A DNA stretch of 64,000 nucleotides from Eumeta japonica (lineage: Eukaryota > Arthropoda > Insecta > Lepidoptera > Psychidae). Location of the stretch: positions 62,001-126,000 of the forward strand of contig BGZK01001327.1 in NCBI GenBank assembly GCA_005406025.1, read 5' to 3'. Below are positions 36,816 to 49,710 of the stretch, in pieces. The position numbers and the translations under genes are program-made. Each line of letters begins with the position of its first letter. Position 1 is the first letter of the stretch. The notes beneath the pieces were generated by a model. It saw nothing but the letters and a program-made list of their open reading frames with translations. It was not told the DNA's origin and did not search any database.

Positions 36816-38811
36816 ATATTATTATTGGTCAAATAATTCCCATTTTGATATTGGATCAGGTATATCCTAATTCGAATGTCGATTGATGAGATTGAGACGG
36901 GCGCCGGATCCGGTGACAGTTGATCCGGATCGGTTGAAATCCTGAATGGGAACCAGATAAGGATTTGGTTGATGAGGAAATTATTAATGTGTAGACCAAA
37001 ACAGCACATTTTACGTACAGCCGTGATAAAAAGCTAACAATTCAGTGATGTGTCATTACAGAGTGTCTATAAGTTATACCATTATTCCGTTTTACATTTC
37101 ATGAACAGAATATACAGCCGAAATACACTGGTTACTGAAAAATTATAGACTTAGTTGTCACGGCTTCATTCATAATTATGATGACCATTCAAGTCCAAAT
37201 AGTGAAATTTTATCATTATGTACAGAGGGAGCCACACAAATTTGCCAATGTAAATTTAGATACGTTCTATTGACTGCGCAGATACAAATAATTACAACCA
37301 AATAAGGCTTCCACGGGCAATTTATTTCTATTACTGTGACCACTATAATGCTAACTTTCGCAGTAGCAAAGTTTATCATACACATTCGTTGTATTTATTC
37401 TTTTTATTTGCATGTGCTAATGCTCTTATCCGGCGAGGGATTATTTCCATGCGCAGTCAATGCCCTTGGAACAGATAATTACAGCCGAAAGGGCAAAAAA
37501 CTTTTCATCCGTCATTTCAGAATTCGTGCATCAATGCCTGTATTAAATTTTGTATATTAATTCATTGATATTGTGGATTGTTCCACTATCATGATAAGTT
37601 TATTAGTACCCACGGCTGTGCCCGCGATGACATAGAATTCCTTCACTTTTTATAACGATTCATCTGTCTTTATATTAGTCTGATTCCACAGTTCCCGTTT
37701 TCAATCATTCATTGTATAGATCATACACCTTACCTTCACCCTTGTAGACTACCTAATATTACATTTGTGGGATTCTGGGATATGAAATTTTACTGCATAA
37801 TACTACTTAAAAATTAACATTATGCGAATTCAGAATAATATTGCAAATTCAAATATTATTCTTAGCTGTAGCCAATAGACAAAGTAAAGCAAATTTAATG
37901 AAAGTTAAGTGTCACTATAAGAACTTTTTTTTAAATAATTTTTTGTTTTGTTATACATATATTATTTTCATGAAAGATTACTTATTACTATTATTATATT
38001 TTCTGCCCACACATTTCATAAAATACTATTGATAAAGTAATTTTAAATACTCCATATTACATATTTCACTATCTTTTTATGTTAAACTTACAATTTAATC
38101 TTATTTATTTCACAGAAGATTTTTGTATTTTGTCATTTAAATATTACAAAATGAAAATTTGTAAAATATGTGCATTTTGCAAATCGCCTTAATTTAAAGC
38201 AAATATGTTTTTCGTTTATGTTAACATAATTTATAATCAGTTTTTTGAAAACAATATTGGTAAAAACAACTTAATAATAGTTTTTGACATTTCTTTTAGT
38301 TAATGTTATATGTTAAGTATTAGTTATTATTACTAAATATATAATTATTAAACATGATAAACATAACAACAGTTAACATGCTAAATACCTCTGTTTATGT
38401 TTATCATGAGAACTGTTCTGTGTATTTTACAAAGCATAAACTTCAAATTGACTAAAATTATTAGTGTTTACTACTAGAAATATTTTGTTGCTTTTACAAA
38501 GGAAGTGTTCTGGTAAATTTCACCACCATCATTGTTTAATCTCACTTTGGAATAGGTCTTTTTTACAAGCAATTCTTTAGAATTGACTATATTCAAATTT
38601 AACCATATTTTTACATTTAATACAACAAACAAAATTGTATTTTCAAATTAAATTCTTTTGTGATATCAACAATAAATGGTTAACAAAAGCGGTTTTGTTG
38701 ATAGCATGCATGTTTTTTTCTCTATGTACGATGAAGTACTGTTTAACTCTAGGAAGAACTCTAATTTGGTAAAACGACTCGCGCGCCACTTATTGTTAAA
38801 TATCATATACA

Positions 38812-39145
38812 CAGCGCCGGCTTAGGGATAGAGCGTGTGGAGCAGTTGCTCTAGGCGCCATGTTATTAGGAGCGCTAAAAAACCGAATGCAAAAGACAAT
38901 TGTCTGCATAAAATTAAATTTTGATGTTGCTTTTGGAAAGACAGAACAGTGTTACGATACTTATATTTAAATAATTTAAGCTTAATATGTGTTGATGTTT
39001 GCAATAAAAACTTCTTTTGAACAATTAGCAATTATTATTTGCTTATCATGAAGCCGAATTAGAATTTCTGGAAAATTAGAGAACTGACTTGGGGGCGCTG
39101 TGAAACAGTCTCACCCTACCCTAATCAAAGCTAGGGTCGGCGCTG
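38812..39145. mobile_element. hAT-like MITE, 334 bp
   Basis: The left end cagcgccggcttaggg and the reversed right end cagcgccgaccctagc form a TIR. Flanks catataca (38804-38811) and cgcataca (39146-39153) agree at 6 of 8 positions, consistent with a worn 8-bp duplication. It has no coding capacity. Confidence 0.7.
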
Positions 39146-39367
39146 CGCATACACACCAATATACCTACCGATTCAGAAACTCGCTCAAGTGCCAACATCA
39201 ACTGTCCAAGTTTAAATTAAATCAGGGAAGCGATGCTGCAAAGCATAGAAAATGACAATACAAAAGATAAGTTTTATATGTGGTTACAAATTATATTCTT
39301 ATGGCAATCATTCGAAGGTTCGGCAATGTGAATGTGAGTGTGTGCGATCTGTACCTGCTGTAAAATG

Positions 39368-41810
39368 TTGACGACGGTGGATGAAGGCAGTCTTAACAAG
39401 TAGAGACAGGCTGGACGACAGATGAAGACCGTTTTGAGGAGGGGTAAAGACAGGCTAGACGAAAGATGGATACAGTCTTGACGACAGATGAATATAGTCT
39501 TCACAACAGTTGAAGACAGGCTAGACAACAGATGGAGACAGTATTGACGACAGATGAATATAGTCTTCACAACAGTTGGAGACAGGCTAGACAACAGATG
39601 GAGACAGTCTTGACGATGATGAAGACAGTCCGGACGAGAGGTGAAGACAGTATTGACGATAGATGGAGACAGTCCTGACGACAGATGGAGACAGTCTTGA
39701 CGACAGGTGAATATAGTCTTCACAACAGTTGGAGACAGGCTAGACAACAGATAGAGACAGTCTTGACGATAGATGAAGACAGCCTTGACTATAGATGGAT
39801 ACAATCTTGACGACAGATGGAGACAGTCTTGACGATAGATGAAGACAGTCCGGACGAGAGGTGAAGACAGTATTGACGATAGATGGAGACAGTCTTGATG
39901 ATAGATGAAGACAGCCTTGACTATAGATGGATACAATCTTGACGACAGATGGAGACAGTCTTGACGATAGATGAAGACAGTCCGGACGACAGGTGAAGAC
40001 AGTATTGACGATAGATGGAGACAGTCCTGACGACAGATGGAGACAGTCTTGACGACAGGTGAATATAGTCTTCACAACAGTTGGAGACAGGCTAGACAAC
40101 AGATGGAGACAGTCTTGACGATAGATGAAGACAGCCTTGACTATAGATGGATACAATCTTGACGACAGATGGAGACAGTCTTGACGATAGATGAAGGCAG
40201 TCCGGACGACAGGTGAAGACAGTCTTGACGATAGATGGAGACAGTCTTGACGAAGATGGAGACAGTCTTGACAATAGATGAAGACAGTCCAGACGAGAGG
40301 TGAAGACAGTATTGACAATAGATGGAGAAAGTCTTGACGATAGATGGAGACAGTCTTGAACGATAAATGAATACAGTCGGACGACAGGTGAAGACAGTAT
40401 TGACGATAGATGGAACAAGTCTTGACGATAGATGGAGACAGTCTTGACGATAGACGAAACAGTCCGACAATTGGTGAAGACAATCTTGACGATAGATGGA
40501 GACAGTCTTGACGAAGATGAGACAATCTTGACGATAGATAAAGACAGTCCAACGAGAGGTGAAGACAGTATTGACGATAGATGGAAACAGTCTTGACGAT
40601 AGATGGAGACAGTCTTGACGATAGATGAATACAGTCCGGACGACAGGTGAAGACAGTATTGACGATAGATGGATACAATCTTGACGACAGATGGAGACAG
40701 TCTTGACGATAGATGAAGACAGTCCGGACGACAGGTGAAGACAGTCTTGACGATAGATGGAGACAGTCTTGACGAGAGATGGAGACAGTCTTGACGATAG
40801 ATGAAGACAGTCCAGACGAGAGGTGAAGACAGTATTGACGATAGATGGAGACAGTCTTGACGATAGATGGAGACAGTCTTGACGATAGATGAATACAGTC
40901 CGGACGACAGGTGAAGACAGTATTGACGATAGATGGAGACAGTCCTGACGACAGATGGAGACAGTCCTGACGACAGATGGAGACAGTCTTGACGACAGGT
41001 GAATATAGTCTTCACAACAGTTGGAGACAGGCTAGACAACAGATGGAGACAGTCTTGACGATAGATGAAGACAGCCTTGACTATAGATGGATACAATCTT
41101 GACGACAGATGGAGACAGTCTTGACGATAGATGGAGACAGTCCGGACGACAGGTGAAGACAGTCTTGACGATAGATGCAGACAGTCCGGACGACAGGTGA
41201 AGACAGTCTTGATGATAGATGCAGACAGTCCGGACGACAGGTGAAGACAGTATTGACGATAGATGGAGACAGCCTTGACTATAGATGGATACAATCTTGA
41301 CGACAGATGGAGACAGTCTTGACGACAGGTGAATATAGTCTTCACAACAGTTGGAGACAGGCTAGACAACAGATGGAGACAGTCTTGACGATAGATGAAG
41401 ACAGCCTTGACTATAGATGGATACAATCTTGACGACAGATGGAGACAGTCTTGACGATAGATGGAGACAGTCCGGACGACAGGTGAAGACAGTCTTGACG
41501 ATAGATGCAGACAGTCCGGACGACAGGTGAAGACAGTATTGACGATAGATGGAGACAGCCTTGACTATAGATGGATACAATCTTGACGACAGATGGAGAC
41601 AGTCTTGACGATAGATGAAGACAGTCCGGACGACAGGTGAAGACAGTCTTGACGATAGATGGAGACAGTCTTGACGAGAGATGGATATAGTCTTGACAAC
41701 GTATGGAGTCTGTTTTGACAATAGAGACCTTTTGATAAACGGATGAAGACAGTCTATTCACAACATATAAAGACAATTTTGATAATGAACGGAGACAGTT
41801 CGTTACCATA
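39368..41810. repeat. minisatellite of 22-bp units, about 110 copies
   Basis: The basic unit is gatggagacagtcttgacga plus ta, with variants such as gaagacagtccggacgaca. A multi-unit cassette with tgaatatagtcttcacaaca and ggagacaggctagacaacag recurs near 39709, 40068, 41000 and 41330, so the array has higher-order structure. Edges are degenerate. Because 22 is not a multiple of 3 and the minus strand of the unit lacks stops, long minus-strand frames (up to 444 codons) run through it; I do not read them as genes. Confidence 0.92.
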
Positions 41811-41894
41811 CGAAATTGTCTAGACCTGTTACCAGTTTTTGATATCAATCGATGATATCATAAATCATAATTTATAATCCGATTTAATCCTCTC

Positions 41895-42312
41895 AACTGG
41901 TGATGAATCAACGCGGCGGCGGAGGTGCGATCTTTGCGTAGTATGTGTGGAGTGTCTCTGAAAGATAAACCTGGGTACTGTGATGTCAGAGAGCCATGTG
42001 GTTTGACGGAAGGTGAAGTGACCAGAGTAGAAAAAGGTATGTTGCGGTGGTTGGGCCATCTGGAGAGGATGAATGCAAGTAGACTGGCAGAACACATCCA
42101 TAGCGAATGTGTGTGACGGAAGGGTCGCCCAAAAAATCCTATGCGGACCGAATTGGTGGCAGATTAAAAAAAAGGGCCAAATTTTAAGTACCCGAATCTT
42201 ACGTGCCTGCATGAAAAGATTGATGGATGTGATTGAAGCAAGAGAGATATTCGAAGATGTGGAAATATGCAGTCTCTACCTACCCTTCTGGGAAATAAGT
42301 ATGAGTTTATAA
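41895..42312 (+). pseudogene. LINE C-terminal coding relic and 3' tail
   Basis: The plus strand reads RSLRSMCGVSLKDKPGYCDV, VTRVEKGMLRWLGHLERMNA and, in another frame, ANVCDGRVAQKILCGPNWWQ and KKGQILSTRILRACMKRLMD. These blocks match the C-terminal end of the LINE at 9905-13188. It ends tctgggaaataagtatgagttta. It abuts the minisatellite. Confidence 0.85.
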
Positions 42313-43072
42313 TAACTGGCGAATTTTCTTTGGATATTTTTATATTCGTTCGACATTATTTATAATGTAGTTTAAGAGTCACTATTATATGAAAGTCCGT
42401 GCATATACAATACTTTATTACCTACGTGTATGCGTTAAAAGTTAAACTTCTTCGACATGACAAAGAAAACAATAGAAATCATAAAAAAATATAGAATTCA
42501 TTCATTCACAACACAAATTTATGTCCAGACTTTTTTTTAATTATGTAAGAATTATTCGTGCGATACGATAGACGGGAGCCTTTCACGAGAGTCAGACAAA
42601 AAGTTATCTAAAAATCCATCTCAAAGTTTCACACAGAAAAAAGAGATGTACAGTGTAAAGTTGAACTTAATTGTCACATCTGCCCGTCTACACCACGGTG
42701 TTATTAATTTAAATAATATCACAATCACGTTTGATTTTAATTTTTGTATACCATAGTCATTTGTATATCTGGTCAAAAATAAAGCTAACGCGAAATAAGA
42801 AAGAAAAATGAAAGGAAAATAAAATATTGACAGATTTTCGTAATAGGAATGAGTGAATATTTTCCGCATCGTCAGCCCGAAGATCCCTTCAGATAGGCAT
42901 ATAATAACTAAATTTTTGTCTTTAATCGCATTAATTTTAGCTTGAAATTTCAAATGTTGTGAAGGCGGACGTTGGATCAGAGGTGAGTGCGAAAATTATC
43001 ATTTCTTAGGCGATGGTGAAAGACGGCCACATAATTATAGTATATCTGCACATGTAGTAAAATCGTAGAGTT

Positions 43073-43094
43073 TGTGTGTGTGTGTGTGTGTGTG
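43073..43094. repeat. (TG)n microsatellite
   Basis: Eleven TG repeats with no gene nearby. Confidence 0.9.
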
Positions 43095-43966
43095 TACATT
43101 AACGATTTTTGCAAAAAATAACTGAGGCGTCAGGAATATGTAGTAGAAGTTTAGAAGAAAAAAATTTAATTCTTGTTCGTTTGCACACGCTAAGTACCAC
43201 TGATTGAAAATTCAAAATTAAATTACTGAAAAAAGTTAAGCTTTATTCTGAGTAACATTTAATGTTTATTTCATCAAAATTGGCCCACGGGATCAAAAGA
43301 TATTCAATATTTAAATTTAGTCAGAAACTTCGGCATTAAGTCGCTGCGCCGGGTCGCGCATGCGCGGTGTTGTGGTATGTCGCGAAGAGCGCGCCTAATA
43401 TAAGTCGACGAGCAGCTCGATTGACTTCCGCTCGTTTTTATTTTTATCCTGAACGTATCCCATTTGTTATCAGTCAAAATCAAATTAAAAATATAGTTTT
43501 TAAAAAACTAAAAAACACTCTTTTAAAGCACATTAAACTAAAAAGTGAAAAATAATCCTTAATATGAACTCAAAAAAATAATTAACAATGACGAAAAATA
43601 CCAGTATTATTGTGGAAAAAGCGTGGGGCGCTTTGTGCCACGTTTTTCGTATGTAGAGCAACCCACGCTTAAATTAATCCTGGCGGTCCTAATAAGGATA
43701 ATGGGAAACTGTTATCAAATCATTGCATTGTCATTGGTCCTTGATACGTACGCATAGTTTCTAATTAATCGGACTTCTTGAAATTGGTGAAAATTAAACT
43801 CAAAAATTCCTTTACATACATACATACATAGTTAGATACGACCCAAGCTTATAAAAGTGTGTTAAAAATCGATGTCCATGCATCTAATTATTGTAAGAAA
43901 TTAAATCTCTAAATTGTGCAGCGGCACCGAATCGAAAGTTAAGAGTTTATAAACGTTATTAAATTA

Positions 43967-44015
43967 GAAATCTATAATCTCTGGCTATCCTTCCGGGGAA
44001 TAAGCGTGAGTTTAA
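43967..44015 (+). mobile_element. short LINE 3' end
   Basis: Only the last 45 bp or so survive: ctctggctatccttccgggg, then aataagcgtgagttta. Confidence 0.6.
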
Positions 44016-44818
44016 TATTTTTGTTTTTGAAGTAGAGATTTTTACTGATCGCGGTACAGGACAAGGCATTTTCATACCTCCGAATTTCTGTAGCTCTCAA
44101 TAATTTCTCATTTAGTTTTAAATGCGTACAATTCCCGATGAATTGTGTTATGCGGAGACCATAATATGCAGCTCTTTCCGTATTTGTGGTTCGTATTGTT
44201 TATATGCACACGTTTTTACCCGACTGCCAAGCATGGGTATTGTTTTTCACGCGTATCTTGTATGTTTGTTTGTAAATTTCTTTATTGCCACGTATCTTTC
44301 AAACGGCTGGATGGATTTTGACAATTAAAATTTCGTCTCAAAAACCCGTGTCCTTAGATATTTAAAAATAAAAACAAAATGGCGGATTTTTAGCGCCAAA
44401 TTATAAGAAGTTACAATTTTTTTTTTAGCCTAACCCATCGAGTAGGGTATCAAAATAAAGGGAATTAAGAGGATATTACAATAATATACATATGCCATGT
44501 ATTTAATATCAATCAAGAATAATTACAACCATTTTAATTCAATCATTCGAATTAATTTGTGATCAATGCATTCAAATGGTCGTATTTTGGCTTCAAATGG
44601 GCCAAGTGTGTGTTAGATATCGTAATACGCATTTTCTTCTCGATATAGTCAATTGAACCGCTTACATTAATTATAACTTTCATTTGTATTTTGTTTGACA
44701 CGCTATCAATAGTATTTATCAATCATCTCTACATTTTGCCCGATTTACAAGTCAGAAAAGTACACGCTGTCGTTCATAGGAATGAAATGGACGGCACACT
44801 GTAAAGTCTAAAATAAAA

Positions 44819-45737
44819 TAAACAATTAAAAAAATAAAAAGCCGCGACTGCAAAAAATCAAAAGATACAACGCACTAAAAAGATCGAAACTAGAACGACA
44901 AAACAAAATACTAAAACCTAATAAACTACTTTGGTTTAACAGACTACATTATGAGCTGAAAGCCCTGTTGAAAACATCCAATAGATTCCGATAAGAAATG
45001 ATTGTATTGGAATCTAATGTGCTTTTGACGCCGCAAATCCATATCCATACCCATAAAAACTTTCGAAGGGACGAAACGGAAAGTTTAATGGAACTTATAT
45101 GTCTGCAGAGTTCTTATCTGGATTTACATATAGAATACATCATTTTCTCCGATTGTGGAATTGTCATTAAAAAGCATTAAAACATTTTCTATTTCGTATT
45201 CGGAAATCCACATTGGTTTTTATGTCCACGTGGACTTATGATAAAAACGGATACAAACCTACAGGTAAGGTGCAGATAGGATCCATACAGATACAAATAA
45301 CATTACAATCCCATTAAGTCCAATAAAAAATCTCGCTATGATGGACTTACATATAGATTTTTAATTTAACTCTATCTGGAAATTTTTTCTTCCAGATAGA
45401 TTACATATAAGCCATTACAGATTCTATTGTTTTGTATGGGGCTGTATTGGTGTTTTCAACAGGGAGCTTAAATTAAATAATTCACACGTTATATTTGGTA
45501 GCAGGCGGCACTCATTTGCAAATTATAAATCCTAAGAAAATTAATGGGTCCCGCCTGCTACCAAACATAATGTAAATTATTTAATTTAGGCTTTCAGCTC
45601 ATAATGTAGTCTATTAAACCAAAGTAGAGTTTATTAGGTTTTAGTAGTTTGTTTTCTCAATCTAGTTTCGGTCTTCTTAGTGCCTTGTATCTTCTAATTT
45701 TTTTGTAGTCGGGGTTTTTTATTTTCTTAATTGTTTT
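44819..45737. mobile_element. foldback element split by a MITE
   Basis: 44819-44962 is the reverse complement of about 45590-45737 (shared: ctactttggtttaacagac, acattatgagctgaaag). 45466-45510 is the reverse complement of 45549-45590 (shared: tttggtagcaggcgg). Removing the MITE at 44963-45464 joins the left arm as gagctgaaagcttaaattaa, mirroring the right arm. The original element was about 415 bp with arms of almost 190 bp. Confidence 0.85.
44963..45464 (+). mobile_element. 502-bp MITE, copy 1, inside the foldback
   Basis: Bounded by ccctgttgaaaaca and its reverse, tgttttcaacaggg. It is flanked by AG on both sides, a likely 2-bp target duplication, because excision restores the foldback arm. 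It carries no transposase. Confidence 0.85.
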
Positions 45738-46226
45738 TGCAAATTCTTCTAACAAGACTAGACTTCCAACATAGTTTACTGAGAAGGGTTATTGTAGATT
45801 ATACTCTATATCAGCATAATCATAATCGATAACGTCACTTACGTGAGTCGTATCCAATCAATTCTATACAACTAGTTCATGTTGTAGTAATGCCGGTAAA
45901 CGTTCACCACTTTATTGCCAGGTCGATTCGTACAATAATCACTTTACTTGTATCGATGTAATGGCTGTGCGCATTGCCAGGTTTAAAAATATACATTAGA
46001 AACCTTAAAACAGTTTCAATGATGTGATTATTATCTAATATTAGTTGTTTGTTCATTTTTTGTGTGTATCAATCACTTCACTTTTATTTCTATCATCTAT
46101 AGACTAAAGTTGTATTTTTAAATGTATATTAGTTATAAGTACTTTGTGTGTTTACTGTTTGCTGACCGGAATAAATAAATAAAATAAAACATAATCCGCC
46201 CAGCGCTGCATTTGCACTGGGGGTTA

Positions 46227-46541
46227 CTAGGAGCTTGTGCCCATGGCGGTAATATTCCGGGTTTGAGATAATATTTTTCGAAAATGCTCAAAAATATCTC
46301 GTTTGCAATCTCGTAATCCTCGACTTGCGCGTGAACATGAACCCATAAGTGGTGCAGTTTTATTTACAGCTTCCACGGCAACATCCGGAATGTCTTCTCC
46401 AACCGTTCGCCCCAAGAGGCGATAAGTTATTTCAGGTGCCGTGCAGCACCCGCATAGCGACGGACGAGTTGCTAAAGCTTTTGGCGGCCCGGTTCTCGTC
46501 TCGTTCACGTTTTTTTTGCCACCCCTGTGACCAGACAGCAT
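46227..46541 (-). pseudogene. unrecognised ORF between the inverted MITEs
   Basis: 104 codons with mixed composition unlike the AT-rich surroundings (ITYRLLGRTVGEDIPDVAVE, LRDCKRDIFEHFRKILSQT). I do not recognise a family. It may be a transposon coding relic; the plus strand is open too, so coding is uncertain. Confidence 0.3.
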
Positions 46542-46562
46542 CTAATAACATCAGTCGTCGTT

Positions 46563-47058
46563 CCCTGTTGAAAACACCAATACATACAAAACAATAGAAT
46601 CTGTAATGGCTTATATGTAATCTATCTGGAAGAAAAATTTCCAGATAGAGTTAAGTTTGGAATCTGTATGCAAGTCCATCATAGCGAGGTTTCTTTATTG
46701 GACTTAATGGGATTGTAATGTTATTTGTATCTGTATGGATCCTAACTGCACCTTACCTGTAGGTCTGTATCCGTTTTTAACGCATGTCCATGTGGACATA
46801 AAAACCAATGTGGATTTCCGAATACGAAATAGAAAATGTTTTTAATGCTTTTTAGTGACAATTCTACAATCGGAAAAAATGATGTATTCTATATGTAAAT
46901 CCAGATAAGAACTCTGCAGACATATGAGTTCCATTAAACTTTCCGTTTTGTCCCTTCGAAAGTTTTTATGGGTATGATATGGATTTGCAGCGACACACGC
47001 ATATTAGATTCCAATACAATCATTTCTTATTGGAATCTATTGGATGTTTTCAACAGGG
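46563..47058 (-). mobile_element. 496-bp MITE, copy 2, inverse orientation
   Basis: A near-complete reverse complement of 44963-45464 with the same ccctgttgaaaaca ends, flanked by TT on both sides. With copy 1 it makes arms of about 500 bp that could fold together across 1.1 kb. Confidence 0.85.
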
Positions 47059-47059
47059 T

Positions 47060-47490
47060 TGACAACCTTGTAATGTCGGCCCAACTTGGCCCTTTGATTT
47101 TGTTTAAAAGTGTAGCATCTCCGTGCATACTCCATCGCGTATATTACGAGGGGTGGTCTGGAGAGCTGTCCAACCTCATTCCTGCCGTTGACTTCCGTCA
47201 ACGCAAAAATACCATCACCACCACGATGGCTAGCGTTGTATCGCTGTACGCTTATCGTCCCCGATCATGGCAAATAATTATATACCCTATCTGGTGAAAC
47301 TCTAAAACGATCTACCATCAGGGATACTCCTAATTGACTATGACAAGGGGGGTCTTCAGTAAAAGAGCGTACTACGTTTTAAAAGGCCGTCAACGCGCTG
47401 CGGTGACACCTCGAGGCTTGCGGATGAACATGGGGGGCGGTGAGCACCTACTCTCAGGCGGCTCGCAAGTTCGTTTGCTCCTTAAAACTC
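47060..47490 (+). mobile_element. relic of a different LINE, with its 3' UTR
   Basis: The segment at 47370-47470 (aaaaggccgtcaacgcgctg, then aacatggggggcggtgagca) resembles a 3' UTR I recall from many lepidopteran LINEs. The part before it (ggtctggagagctgtccaac) fits the coding end. This rests on recall, not a search. Confidence 0.5.
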
Positions 47491-48190
47491 ATAGAAGAAC
47501 CGGTCAAGTGTGAGCCGGGCCACGCGCAATGTAGGGTTCTGTAGTTTCCCGTCATATTACACGGACTTCTAAGTGGGATTTTTGTTTGATACTATTAACT
47601 TGTTGGGTTCACGGTTTAAAGGCTAAAACGGGCCCACATGCGACGGGTGTTAAGGATGTTATTATTTTATATTTCCATAATTTTATCCGGTTCATAGACT
47701 TATATCTGCTACCTATTTTATATAACCAACAACGTCACTGAGTAATATTCATTGGAAGCTGAACGAAATTTCGCTTTTTTAACTTTTCCAATTGCATTTT
47801 ATAAGTTGGCCGTCTATTATGCCCGTTAACTCGTTAAGCGTACTTAGTTGTGATAATTTCCTATTAACATATATGCTACTTTCGTGAATTTGTGACTTTT
47901 TTCATATATCCAAGAATAAGCATCTATCTGGAAGGGATTAGGGGGCACTGGGCTCTGCCAAAAATTACTTAGCAAACGGATTCCTAAAATATTTTCATGG
48001 GCCCGTTATATTTGTTAATAGGCTATCCAACTGCACTCCAAATCTTGGGATACATGAGAAAAAAATATTCATCCACACGTGTAGGGAAGGTACCCTGGAT
48101 TTTTTTCTAAATTTTATTCTACTACTTTGTCAACATGATTACTATGTATACCCATAGTCATTATAGATTTCTTGTACTAAGATTCTCTGA

Positions 48191-48278
48191 GCTAAGCGAC
48201 GGACGGACAGACAGACGGATGGACGGACGGACACGGCGAAACTTTGAGAATTCCTTACCGACTACAGACCCCTTAAAA
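48191..48278. repeat. diverged copy of the 32681 repeat, with ggac-rich tract
   Basis: Reads gctaagcgacggacggacag and cacggcgaaactttgagaat, the same order as 32681-32762. It lies just upstream of the candidate exon at 48348. Confidence 0.4.
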
Positions 48279-48347
48279 GACGCCAGAGCATAAATAGGCA
48301 CTGACAATCATTGAATATTGCGAAAATCACCTACAATCTCCTTTCAG

Positions 48348-48392
48348 ATCTTCCAGAATGACCAAGCCGAAGTGCGCAAAGCCGGTAAAGAA
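48348..48392 (+). CDS. candidate exon A of a small basic Cys-rich gene
   Basis: Bounded by tttcag and gtgagt, 45 nt. Two frames are informative: IFQNDQAEVRKAGKE (phase 0), or from an internal ATG at 48358 MTKPKCAKPVKK, which is Lys/Cys-rich like the downstream exons. Which frame is used cannot be settled from sequence alone. Confidence 0.4.
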
Positions 48393-48530
48393 GTGAGTAT
48401 ACCAACGATAATGTCGTTAAGTACGACAAAATTTTCGCGATATGTTGTGCCTACGTGCAAATACTTGTAACGAAAACGTCCGCCTATCTGTACTGCTAAA
48501 CGAAACCAGTAAAACGATTCAAATTTTTTT

Positions 48531-49067
48531 GAAGTTATACTTCTTTAGGCGCGTCACGAAAAAATGATGAGAGTGTAATTATAAGTTGCGCGCGCATCAG
48601 TGTAACACAAAATTCACAGGTTGAAGTCGGCCGCTAAACCGCTCATTAAGTGCTACCAACAAAAGAGAAATGAAACCTCTATTAGTCGCGAATTGTTGGC
48701 ACGCTCGTCGCCTCTGATCACTGTATTCATATTTATAATATTTAGCCACATGTTTTTAGTTTCTACATTCACAACACCTGTTTTAATTTTCTACAAGTGC
48801 GAATTATATATGTGCTAATAAATTAAAATCAGTAATGATTTAAATTGAATATTTTGATTAATATTATTTACTATTCGTAAATATGAGTGAAAAAAATTGT
48901 GCTTATATACTTTTTAAGTGCTCCAATATAATTGAGGTTATTTGTATAATTGAAGTTCTAATTGATGGTTCACTGTCCTTTTCCAGTCCTTTTATTATTT
49001 TATTGTAAATAATTATTTGCATGCAATTAAAAACTATTTTTTAATGATGCCAAAGAAGTATAACTTC
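48531..49067. mobile_element. second copy of the TIR element seen at 28842-29568
   Basis: Left end gaagttatacttctttaggc, right end caaagaagtataacttctca, giving a 16-bp TIR (gaagttatacttcttt). The tRNA-like segment is absent; a short unrelated stretch replaces it. It lies in the intron between candidate exons at 48348-48392 and 49699-49710. Confidence 0.65.
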
Positions 49068-49698
49068 TCACGCGCATACATAAGTACACGCACTCATTTT
49101 TTTTTACGCATAGCCAACTGCACCATTCCCTTGATACGGGCACATAGCTTATTTCGTTAGTGGCGTTTGGCTGCGGCGTCGTCTGAATCACGGAATCGGA
49201 ACTGAGGACCGAACGGGATGAAACGGCGAAACGGAGAATCAGGGTCGGGGGCGAGATCGGGACGGAAAACTTTAACGTAACGAGTCGATATCGAGTGTGA
49301 GGCCAGTATCGAATTCAAGAGCGCGACGATACCAGAATCGAAAGCGAAACCGAGGCTGAAGTTGGAATTTATTACGCATGCGCTATAGAATCTATAGAAA
49401 GAATACAAAAGTGATTCTTCATTAGGTTACGAATATTTTCATGCGCACACCAAAGTTTGTTTTTGATTATGCTATACAAGTGTATATAAATTCTAACAAG
49501 CGCGCAAATTCTTCTTCTTGATATATCTTCTTTTTTGTACTCGTTACGATAATCAAATAATCGTGCATGTATACAAATTTACATCATTCACCGAAACAAT
49601 CGTGCTCAATTTTGAATCGCGCTTGGCCGACTTCTGTAATCAATTTTAAAACTGTCAAGTTTAAAAAATTCAATTTTTAAATGCTTTATTTGTTGCAG

Positions 49699-49710
49699 AA
49701 TGGGCAGAAC
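49699..49710 (+). CDS. candidate 12-nt microexon B
   Basis: aatgggcagaac lies between a good acceptor (tgttgcag) and a perfect donor (gtaagt). Being 12 nt, it keeps frame: NGQN in phase 0. Microexons this short are known in animals but are easy to see by chance. Confidence 0.35.

Larger units (their letters stand above)
35566..38811. other. no gene beyond LINE and SINE relics
   Basis: Apart from the LINE tail (36058-36285) and SINE (36545-36815), the DNA is AT-rich. A short purine-patterned stretch, gacgggcgccggatccggtg, occurs at 36897-36916. Confidence 0.4.
42313..44818. other. no gene; possible promoter-like island
   Basis: A GC-rich island at 43340-43440 holds tataag at 43399-43404. Otherwise AT-rich with a LINE end (43967-44015) and a stretch at 44200-44400 (tttcaaacggctggatggat) of a kind common in dispersed insect repeats. 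Confidence 0.35.

Noticed and set aside
39274..41848. Several long overlapping minus-strand reading frames (up to 444 codons)
   Set aside because: They are frame shadows of the 22-bp minisatellite, whose unit lacks stops on that strand in all frames; there is no sign of selection or a start context.
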